The notes below the pieces were generated by a model. That model was not told where the DNA came from and did no database searches. It saw nothing but the letters and a program-made list of their open reading frames with translations. A DNA stretch of 52,531 nt from Gammaproteobacteria bacterium (GTDB taxonomy: Bacteria > Pseudomonadota > Gammaproteobacteria > SURF-13). Positions 46,721 through 52,531 of the stretch are shown here, one piece after another; the first letter of the stretch is position 1, and the number at the start of each line of letters is the position of its first letter. The DNA lies in contig JAURVQ010000046.1 of the NCBI GenBank assembly GCA_030655395.1, forward strand, positions 1-52,531, read 5' to 3'. The translations under genes were made by a program, and so were the position numbers.

Positions 46721-46836
46721 GGCGTCTCTCTTCAGCGGATAACCGTGTGACTCTAGCAGAGTTGTGTCCGGTCAGACAAGGCGCGCATGGCGGGATGCAG
46801 GCGGTGGCACAGGGAAAAAGGTGATAGCATTATGCC

Positions 46837-47232
46837 ATGTTCACCGCAGGCACCGTTATCGCCGCCACGGCTATTTACCTGCTCATGCTCGCCGCGTTTT
46901 TCTCGGCGCGTCAGCGCCGCTTTCATGTCCCGGTGATGATAGGCGCGATGGTGTTTGATTTCATGATGCCGTTTTATCTGTACCTTACCAAGGATTGGTA
47001 CCGGCGGCTGGTGACGGAAGGCGAGTTGACTTCGTTCCTGCTCTGGACCCACCTGCTGCTGGTGCTCACACTCTATATGCTGTATGCCATGCAGATACAA
47101 AGTGCGCGGCGTATCCTGCGGGGTGAATTGAGTTTGCGCACCGACCATCGCGCCCAAGGCAAGGCCGTTCTGCTGGTGCGCGCCTTTGTGATACTCACCG
47201 GTGCGCTCATGGTAGAGACGCCGAAGCACTGA
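46837..47232 (+). CDS. four-helix membrane protein, DUF420-like layout
   Basis: 131 residues with four predicted transmembrane helices: FTAGTVIAATAIYLLMLAAF, VMIGAMVFDFMMPFYLYL, SFLLWTHLLLVLTLYMLYAM and VLLVRAFVILTGALMV. Conserved-looking polar residues inside the membrane (His in RRFHVP and WTHLL, Asp in VFDF) recall DUF420/CtaM-type proteins linked to heme-copper oxidases, but the match is by layout only. It stands alone between divergent and convergent genes; a weak ribosome site precedes ATG 46837. Confidence 0.65.
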   Translation: MFTAGTVIAATAIYLLMLAAFFSARQRRFHVPVMIGAMVFDFMMPFYLYLTKDWYRRLVTEGELTSFLLWTHLLLVLTLYMLYAMQIQSARRILRGELSLRTDHRAQGKAVLLVRAFVILTGALMVETPKH

Positions 47233-47242
47233 AGCGGCGGGG

Positions 47243-48583
47243 CTAGTGGGTGCCCAGCAATTCGTGCAGTTTGTGCGCGAGTGCGCTGATCTCGGCGCGA
47301 TGGGTGTGCTCGCCGGGCAGGGCGAGAAAGACATCCAGGGCATGGCCCAGTCTTTTCAGGTGCCAACTCAGTTCGTTCTGGAGTAATTCCATTTCGCACA
47401 GAAAGGGATTTTCCGCGGGCTGGGTGTCCCGCTGCAACCCTTCCAGCCACGCAATGATTTCGCCGCTGACAAGGCCGGAGGAGCTCATCAGGTGTTGTGT
47501 CTGCGCCGCGACCCTGCGCAGCTTGATGATGGCAGGCCCGGGTTTGGTGGTCTGAGTCACCATGCTGAGCCGCGACAGGATGGGTAGCGCGCTATTCATC
47601 TTGGCACCACGTGTCTTGAGTTGTTCGAGCAGGGCAGGTAAGTCGCCAAGCGGGTTGATCGAGGTGCGCTCCAGGCCGGACTTGCGCAACAGTGCGCACA
47701 CTGCCTCGTATACCGCGCGATTGCTGGCGGCGCTGTTCATCAGCAGCATGGGCTCGGTGTCGCGCAGATTACGGCCGCTTGTGCCGAACAGCTTGAGGCG
47801 CATCGCCCCTAATCTGTCGCTCATGCCCACGATCTGGCCGAACAGTCCGAGCTGGTCGCCTTCCCTGGCCGCCGGGTAACCGGTGCCGTCGCTGTGCTCA
47901 TGATGTTCAAGCACCGCGCGTGCGATGTGCGGATGCAGGGTGGCGACGTCCTGCGCAATGATCTGCCCGATCACCACGTGGCCCTGCATCGCGCGCCACT
48001 CGTCGGCAGTGAAGCTGCCGCCTTTTGCAACCACGTCCTGCGGCAAGTGCAGAAAGCCAAGATCACGGATCAGGGCTGCCATACCCGCCATGTGTATCTC
48101 ATGTCTGGGCAGGCCGAGCTCGCGCGCGATCAGCATGGCGAGCCAGAGGCCAAACAGCGCCTGTCCAAACAGCGGCGGCTGCTGTAAATGCAGCACAGTG
48201 AGTTTCTGTGTAATCACCGGGTTGGGGGGTTCGCGGGTCAGCAGGGCCTGAAAGTCGGCATCGAAGTCGAGTTTCTGGTGCAGCGCGCCGAGGTCTGGAT
48301 ACTGCTGTGAGAGAAGAGCGAATTTCTCCGCCAGAATCCTGGTAGTGATGGTGCCTTCGATCTGAATCTGGTGTTCCAGCGGCTTGCTGAGCTTGTGCTT
48401 GGCGATGCGCTGCGTAGCGCCGTGGTCGAGGCGCGCACCCTGGCGCGTAATAAGGGCGCCCTGGCTGTTTAAAATGTCTTCAGTGGCCGTGACTCCGCGG
48501 CTCTGGTTGACTGTGGCAAGGTGGTCGAGATAGTGACCGTCCTCCAGTACTGCCGCATCGGCGGGTATCTTTACAGGCTCCAT
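47243..48583 (-). CDS. HD-GYP domain protein with degenerate catalytic motif
   Basis: About 446 residues, cytoplasmic. An HD-GYP fold lies at about 130-260: the signature HDIGK is here RDLGF (AALIRDLGFLHLPQDVV), so the first metal His is Arg and the Lys is Phe. The later motifs survive: HVVIG (HPxxG position), LEHHEHSDGTGYPAAREGDQ (HHE and GYP) and MSDRL. Loss of the HD His argues against normal cyclic-di-GMP hydrolysis; it may bind c-di-GMP or act as a scaffold. A C-terminal region of about 150 residues follows. Start ATG 48583 or GTG 48589. Confidence 0.88.
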   Translation of the reverse strand: MEPVKIPADAAVLEDGHYLDHLATVNQSRGVTATEDILNSQGALITRQGARLDHGATQRIAKHKLSKPLEHQIQIEGTITTRILAEKFALLSQQYPDLGALHQKLDFDADFQALLTREPPNPVITQKLTVLHLQQPPLFGQALFGLWLAMLIARELGLPRHEIHMAGMAALIRDLGFLHLPQDVVAKGGSFTADEWRAMQGHVVIGQIIAQDVATLHPHIARAVLEHHEHSDGTGYPAAREGDQLGLFGQIVGMSDRLGAMRLKLFGTSGRNLRDTEPMLLMNSAASNRAVYEAVCALLRKSGLERTSINPLGDLPALLEQLKTRGAKMNSALPILSRLSMVTQTTKPGPAIIKLRRVAAQTQHLMSSSGLVSGEIIAWLEGLQRDTQPAENPFLCEMELLQNELSWHLKRLGHALDVFLALPGEHTHRAEISALAHKLHELLGTH

Positions 48584-48733
48584 CTGCACGGCTCTCTCTT
48601 CTCTTGTTGGTCTGAGGCTGCTCCTGTTATTATCGGACTACCCCGTCCGTAACTTTAAGACTGCACCAAGCAGGGGGAATCATAGGCCCTGTTGCAAAGA
48701 TGCCGACTGTGGCACGGGTTGAAGCCCTCGGCT

Positions 48734-48763
48734 TTGACTTGCCGAATATCGGGGGTGTAAACT
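48734..48763 (+). promoter_or_regulatory. sigma-70 promoter of the rubrerythrin cluster
   Basis: TTGACT (48734-48739) and TAAACT (48758-48763) are 18 bp apart; the predicted start point is near 48770, at the palindromic operator. Confidence 0.58.
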
Positions 48764-48771
48764 GTCACTAG

Positions 48772-48790
48772 ATTTAGACGTGGTCTAAAT
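48772..48790. promoter_or_regulatory. palindromic operator upstream of rubrerythrin
   Basis: ATTTAGAC-GTG-GTCTAAAT is a perfect 8-bp dyad with a 3-bp spacer, sitting just downstream of the -10 element and overlapping the expected transcription start. That position is typical of a repressor site. The regulator is unknown; an iron, Fe-S or peroxide sensor is plausible from the genes it would control. Confidence 0.72.
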
Positions 48791-48850
48791 ACAGGAGGCC
48801 GTCACTAGTCTGCGGCTGCGTATTAATATCAACTTGTATGAGGAAGTGCT

Positions 48851-49270
48851 ATGCAACTCAAAGGCAGCAAAACCCATGAAAACTTGAAGGCCGCATTCGC
48901 GGGCGAATCCCAGGCCAATCGCCGTTACCTTTATTTCGCCGCCAAGGCCGACGTGGAAGGTTACAACGACGTGTCCGCCGTGTTCCGCTCCACCGCCGAG
49001 GGTGAAACCGGCCATGCGCACGGCCACCTGGAGTATATGGAGGCCTGCGGCGACCCGGCCACCGATCTCCCCATCGGCACCACCAGTGATAACCTGAAGG
49101 CCGCGATTGCGGGCGAGACCCACGAGTACACCGACATGTACCCGGGCATGTGCAAGACCGCGCGCGGTGAAGGTTTCGGCGAGATCGCCGACTGGTTCGA
49201 GACCCTCGCCAAGGCCGAACGTTCGCACGCCAACCGTTTCCAGAAGGCGCTTGATACGTTGGGTAAATAA
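48851..49270 (+). CDS. rubrerythrin (rubredoxin-less)
   Basis: A 139-residue di-iron protein that removes hydrogen peroxide. The four-helix bundle carries the ligands: [20 protein letters not shown] (Glu), [17 protein letters not shown] (ExxH), [16 protein letters not shown] (Glu) and [13 protein letters not shown] (ExxH). The C-terminal rubredoxin domain of classic rubrerythrin is absent, as in sulerythrin-type proteins, so electrons must come from a separate donor. First of the cluster with the Fe-S oxidoreductase, EncFtn-type ferritin and DUF3501 genes, behind a palindromic operator. Confidence 0.93.
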   Translation: MQLKGSKTHENLKAAFAGESQANRRYLYFAAKADVEGYNDVSAVFRSTAEGETGHAHGHLEYMEACGDPATDLPIGTTSDNLKAAIAGETHEYTDMYPGMCKTARGEGFGEIADWFETLAKAERSHANRFQKALDTLGK

Positions 49271-49280
49271 GTTAAAGGCA

Positions 49281-49425
49281 GATACAAGATACAAGTTGCA
49301 AGATACAAGTAAATACGGGGCCATAATGTATGGCCCCGTATTTGTTATTAAGGTGCTTAGGAAGAGACAAGATAGGCTGGTATTTTTGTAACTTGTATCT
49401 TTTCTCTTGTATCTTTTCTCTGAGG
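49281..49425. repeat. nested inverted repeat with terminator hairpin after rubrerythrin
   Basis: Outer arms rich in GATACAAGATACAAG and CTTGTATCTTTTCTC pair imperfectly. Inside lies a near-perfect hairpin AAATACGGGGCCATA/TATGGCCCCGTATTT (49311-49343) followed by TGTTATT, which should act as a terminator or attenuator between rubrerythrin and the next gene. Confidence 0.83.
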
Positions 49426-49429
49426 TTAT

Positions 49430-50767
49430 ATGACTGAAGGTCAACGCGAAGGTAGTCTGGAGGCGCCCACCCGTCACGCCCTGGACTGGAAAAACCCCGA
49501 GTTTTACAACGAACCCGCGCTGCTGCATGAGCTCGAGCGGGTGTTCGACATCTGCCACGGCTGCCGCCGTTGTTTCAATCTGTGCCAGTCGTTTCCGACG
49601 CTGTTCGATGCCATCGACGAGTCACCCACGATGGAACTCGACAGCGTGGACAAAAAGGTTTACTGGGACGTGGTGAATCACTGCTATCTGTGCGACATGT
49701 GCTTTATGACCAAGTGTCCTTATGTGCCGCCGCACCCGTTCAACATCGACTTCCCCCATCTCATGTTGCGCGCCAAGGCGGTGAAGTATCAGAAGGGTGA
49801 TGTAAAGACGCGCGACAGGATTCTCACCAGCACCGATACCGTAGGCAAGCTCGCCGGTATCCCGGTGGTCGTGCAAATGGTCAACGCGGCGAATAAAAAC
49901 AAGGCGGCGCGTAAAATGCTGGATATAACACTGGGCGTACATCCGGACGCCTTCGTGCCGGAATATCACAGCGACACGCTGCACAAGCGCGAACGTGCGC
50001 GCGAGCGTCTGGAGGCCGAGGCGGCGCCCACGGCGAATACGCGCGGCAAGGTGGCGTTGTTCGCCACCTGTTACGGCAACTACAACGAGCCGCAACTGGG
50101 CCAGGATTTGATTGCGATCTTCGAGCACAACGGCATCCCGGTGCGGCTGGCGGAAAAAGAGCAATGCTGCGGCATGCCCAAGCTGGAGCTCGGCGATCTG
50201 GAGGCGGTGGCGCGCGCCAAGGACGCCAACATCCCGCTACTGGCGCAACTGGTGGACGCGGGCTGGGACATCGTCGCGCCGGTGCCGTCGTGCGTGCTGA
50301 TGTTCAAGCAGGAACTGCCGCTCATGTTCCCCGATGATAAGGATGTGCAGAAGGTAAAAAACGCGATCTACGATCCGTTTGAATACCTCATGCTGCGACA
50401 CAAGGACGGCGTGCTTAAAAAAGACTTCAAAAAATCACTCGGCAAGGTGTCGTACCACGTGTCCTGCCACTTGCGCGTGCAGAACATGGGGCTCAAGACG
50501 CGCGATCTGTTGCAGCTGGTACCCAATACCCAGGTGGAGCCGATAGACCGCTGCTCCGGCCACAACGGCACCTACGCCGCGAAGACCGAATATCATGCGC
50601 ATGCGATGAAGATCGGCAAACCGGTGGTGGAGCGCATAGCGAAGTCAGGCGCTGACCATTACACCAGCGATTGTCCGATTGCCGGCCATCACCTGGCGGA
50701 GGGGCTTGCCAACGGCTCGCACCCCACGCACCCGCTTACCTTGTTACGTACTGCTTACGGAATCTGA
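49430..50767 (+). CDS. GlpC/heterodisulfide-reductase-like Fe-S oxidoreductase
   Basis: 445 residues. Two ferredoxin-type motifs at the N-terminus, DICHGCRRCFNLCQSFP and NHCYLCDMCFMTKCPYVPP, should bind two [4Fe-4S] clusters. Then two CCG-type domains: ATCYGNYNEPQ ... EQCCGMPKLELGDL, and VSCHLRVQNMGLKTRD ... DRCSGHNGTYA, where the second CCG has become CSG. It resembles GlpC/GlcF-type subunits. Between rubrerythrin and an EncFtn-type ferritin it is a good candidate for the electron donor or iron-handling partner. Reaction unknown. Confidence 0.88.
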   Translation: MTEGQREGSLEAPTRHALDWKNPEFYNEPALLHELERVFDICHGCRRCFNLCQSFPTLFDAIDESPTMELDSVDKKVYWDVVNHCYLCDMCFMTKCPYVPPHPFNIDFPHLMLRAKAVKYQKGDVKTRDRILTSTDTVGKLAGIPVVVQMVNAANKNKAARKMLDITLGVHPDAFVPEYHSDTLHKRERARERLEAEAAPTANTRGKVALFATCYGNYNEPQLGQDLIAIFEHNGIPVRLAEKEQCCGMPKLELGDLEAVARAKDANIPLLAQLVDAGWDIVAPVPSCVLMFKQELPLMFPDDKDVQKVKNAIYDPFEYLMLRHKDGVLKKDFKKSLGKVSYHVSCHLRVQNMGLKTRDLLQLVPNTQVEPIDRCSGHNGTYAAKTEYHAHAMKIGKPVVERIAKSGADHYTSDCPIAGHHLAEGLANGSHPTHPLTLLRTAYGI

Positions 50768-50772
50768 ACGCC

Positions 50773-51078
50773 ATGGCCAACGAGGGTTATCACGAAGCCG
50801 TAGAAAACCTGAGTGATGCGACGCGCGACATGCACCGCGCGATTGTCTCGCTCATGGAGGAGCTGGAGGCGGTGGACTGGTACAACCAGCGCGTGGACGC
50901 CTGCAAGGACGACGAACTGCGCGCCGTGCTGGCGCACAACCGCGATGAGGAGAAGGAGCACGCGGCCATGGTGCTGGAGTGGATACGGCGCCGTGATCCT
51001 GTGTTCGACAAGGAATTACGCGACTATCTCTTCACCGACAAGCCGCTGGCCGCGCTGGAAGCCAAGCATAAGCCATGA
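50773..51078 (+). CDS. encapsulin-type ferritin-like protein (EncFtn family), without encapsulation tag
   Basis: 101 residues. The segment MHRAIVSLMEELEAVDWYNQ then AVLAHNRDEEKEHAAMVLEW matches the encapsulated-ferritin family of Rhodospirillum rubrum: ferroxidase Glu29/Glu32, Trp36, Glu60 and His63 line up. EncFtn monomers pair to build the iron site. The protein stops at EAKHKP and lacks the C-terminal peptide that docks EncFtn to an encapsulin shell, and no encapsulin gene is visible. It starts 5 bp after the Fe-S oxidoreductase and its stop overlaps an ATG of the next gene. It likely oxidises and holds iron outside a shell. Confidence 0.9.
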   Translation: MANEGYHEAVENLSDATRDMHRAIVSLMEELEAVDWYNQRVDACKDDELRAVLAHNRDEEKEHAAMVLEWIRRRDPVFDKELRDYLFTDKPLAALEAKHKP

Positions 51079-51092
51079 CAGGAATTGAAACG

Positions 51093-51677
51093 ATGAAAAA
51101 ACTCAGCCGCGACATGCTGTACCCGCTGGAGCAGTACGCGCGCATGCGTAACGAATTCCGCGTCAGGGTCATGGAGCATAAAACTCACCGCCGTGTGCCG
51201 GTAGGGCCGCACGCCACGCTGTATTTCGAAGACCTGTTCACCATGCACTACCAGGTGCAGGAGATGCTGCGTGCGGAGCGCATCTTCGAGGAAGAGGGCA
51301 TCCTCGAAGAGATCGAGGCCTACAATCCGCTCGTGCCCGATGGCGCCAACTGGAAGGCGACCTTCATGATCCAGTACGACGACGAGGGTGAGCGCCGCAC
51401 CGCGCTGGCGCGCATGATCGGCATTGAAGACCGTGTGTGGGTGAAGGTGGATGGCCATGAACACGTGTGGGCGGTTGCCGATGAGGACCTGGAGCGCGAG
51501 AATGAGCAAAAGACTTCCTCGGTGCATTTTCTACGCTTCGAGCTGACGCCGGCGATGGCCGCCGCGGCCAAGGCCGGCGCCGCCATCGGTGTGGGCATCG
51601 AGCACCCGGCGTACTGCCATCAGGTCGATCCGGTGCCGGACGATGTGCGCGTGTCGCTGGTGCAGGATATTGATTAA
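51093..51677 (+). CDS. DUF3501 family protein
   Basis: About 194 residues. The N-terminal LSRDMLYPLEQYARMRNEFR, HRRVPVGPHATLYFEDLFTM and HYQVQEMLRAERIFEEEGIL are typical of DUF3501. The C-terminal half ends with a His/Cys-containing EHPAYCHQVDP. ATG 51093 is preferred (AGGA nine bases upstream); ATG 51075 overlaps the EncFtn stop. From memory, DUF3501 genes commonly neighbour rubrerythrin and Fe-S oxidoreductase genes, as here, so a role in peroxide or iron stress is likely, but its activity is unknown. Confidence 0.85.
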   Translation: MKKLSRDMLYPLEQYARMRNEFRVRVMEHKTHRRVPVGPHATLYFEDLFTMHYQVQEMLRAERIFEEEGILEEIEAYNPLVPDGANWKATFMIQYDDEGERRTALARMIGIEDRVWVKVDGHEHVWAVADEDLERENEQKTSSVHFLRFELTPAMAAAAKAGAAIGVGIEHPAYCHQVDPVPDDVRVSLVQDID

Positions 51678-51822
51678 GGGCACCTCTAAAAATGTGTCTT
51701 TTGCTCCAATACTGCGTTGCAGCTTGTCTGCGCTGCTCACATACTGACGTGTATGCTGCGCTGCTCGCCTGCGCTGCGCCTTGTCTTGAAGCAAAATCCA
51801 TCATTTTTAGAGGCACCCTTAA
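51674..51822. repeat. MITE-like element with terminal inverted repeats
   Basis: TTAAGGGCACCTCTAAAAATG at one end and CATTTTTAGAGGCACCCTTAA at the other form nearly perfect terminal inverted repeats around about 105 bp with no coding potential. It sits directly at the DUF3501 stop. Elements with this end sequence recur in many proteobacterial genomes. Confidence 0.8.
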
Positions 51823-51832
51823 TTCCGGCGTG

Positions 51833-52363
51833 ATGCACCTTCGCCTCCCTGCGCTGTTGTTTCTGGTTGCATTGTTGCCCGGCCCGCTTGCCGCGGCGCC
51901 CTACGAGCGCGAATATGATGAGCCCGCGCCGTGGACTGAAGACGTCAAGACATTGCCTGCGCTGCCGCAGGAAGACGATCTCATTGCGCTCGACGTGGAC
52001 GGGCCGCAGCGCAACTTCAAACACTACATCGACGGCAAATCCGTGGCGACGTACGCTGACAGCGTAGTCACCTACACCGTCGTCATCGTCTCAGACAGCG
52101 GCGTAAAAAATATTTTCTTTGAAGGCATGCGCTGCGATATGGGGCGCTACAAGACCTACGCTTACGGCAGCGGCGATGGCGCCTTCCAACAGAGCCTGAC
52201 GGCCGCATGGCAGCGGGTGCGCACGCGTAGCGGCCCGACCAATTACCGCAGTGACCTGCTGCGTTACTACCTGTGTGATGCCGCCGGGTTTCCGCTCAAG
52301 CCGGAACAGATCATCGACCGCCTGAAGCGCCCGCAGATCATTCCCCCACGCAATAACGGCTGA
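51833..52363 (+). CDS. CNP1-like family secreted protein
   Basis: 176 residues with a signal peptide (LRLPALLFLVALLPGPLAAA). The mature domain matches the CNP1-like family: YEREYDEPAPWTEDVKTLPA, RNFKHYIDGKSV, VTYTVVIVSDSGVKNIFFEG, MRCDMGRYKTYAYGSG, and LLRYYLCDAAGFPLKPEQII; the two Cys may pair. A periplasmic protein of unknown function. It begins 11 bp after the MITE-like element (ATG 51833, or GTG 51830). Confidence 0.82.
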   Translation: MHLRLPALLFLVALLPGPLAAAPYEREYDEPAPWTEDVKTLPALPQEDDLIALDVDGPQRNFKHYIDGKSVATYADSVVTYTVVIVSDSGVKNIFFEGMRCDMGRYKTYAYGSGDGAFQQSLTAAWQRVRTRSGPTNYRSDLLRYYLCDAAGFPLKPEQIIDRLKRPQIIPPRNNG

Positions 52364-52377
52364 CCACTGTGGCATCC

Positions 52378-52531
52378 ACTCAGGAGACACAATACGGATA
52401 TACTGCTGGCCAAGGTGTCTCCTGAGCAAAAACCTGTCAACTCTACCCCCACCCTGCCCCGCCCCCTCAATAGGGGGCGGGAACGTGGCGGAAAGTGCTG
52501 CTATATATATGACTTATGAGTAACTACGACG
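52378..52531 (-). repeat. ~150-bp intergenic repeat, copy 2 (inverted)
   Basis: The reverse complement aligns with 45227-45382: GTTACTCATAAGTCA, CCCGCCCCCT/AGGGGGCGGG, CAGGGTGGGGGTAGA, then CTCAGGAGACAC/GTGTCTCCTGAG. The distal end may run beyond the window. Confidence 0.88.

Noticed and set aside
48590-51680. Encapsulin shell gene or encapsulation tag near the EncFtn-type ferritin
   Set aside because: I looked for both around the cluster; neither a shell protein nor a C-terminal docking peptide is present.

Overview
The window is a GC-rich (roughly 60%) bacterial chromosome segment whose gene order is typical of Gammaproteobacteria: gpmI / yibN-grxC-secB-gpsA, tsaD / rpsU-yqeY-dnaG-rpoD, glnA with ntrBC, and glyQS. 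A Calvin-cycle block (phosphoribulokinase, transketolase, GAPDH, PGK, pyruvate kinase, class II aldolase), several periplasmic c-type cytochromes and many intergenic hairpin repeats point to an autotrophic, probably sulfur- or iron-oxidising, gammaproteobacterium. The species cannot be named from the sequence alone.

Layout. 1-3.5 kb: glycolysis, thiol-redox and secretion genes. 3.5-5.7 kb: a small accessory patch with a lipoprotein, a small secreted protein, a Lys-rich 34-residue protein and a DUF4160/DUF2442 pair; part of it is bracketed by degenerate direct repeats of the gpsA 3' end. 5.9-8.7 kb: trmL, a class 1B-type pyrD, a secreted protein and purU. 8.8-16 kb: nitrogen control (ntrC, ntrB, glnA) with visible sigma-54 and NtrC sites, interrupted by a cell-shape cluster (M23 peptidase, bactofilin, DUF4124 protein). 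16-21.4 kb: glyQS, gmhB, plsC and a TIGR02391-type accessory gene. 21.4-27 kb: tsaD and the macromolecular-synthesis operon.

27-31 kb is the most unusual stretch. It has a small HNH protein, a tRNA(CAU) gene split in its anticodon loop by a roughly 236-nt group I intron, rimO starting 12 nt after that tRNA, and an isolated two-gene operon with its own promoter and terminator. That operon encodes a Tat-exported metallophosphoesterase and a monoheme SoxA/TsdA-like cytochrome c. The pair recalls the SoxB/SoxA partnership in miniature and is my best candidate for an undescribed system. Next to it lies a decayed bioA remnant.

31-35.6 kb: the methyl cycle (metF, ahcY, metK) and a thioredoxin-fold protein. 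35.9-43.9 kb: the Calvin/glycolysis block. 44-52.5 kb: redox and stress genes. These are a diheme peroxidase, a VKOR-DsbA fusion, a degenerate HD-GYP protein, and a rubrerythrin / Fe-S oxidoreductase / encapsulin-type ferritin / DUF3501 cluster behind a palindromic operator. Most of this last part is flanked by inverted copies of a ~150-bp repeat. All assignments come from reading motifs and context; no database search was run.
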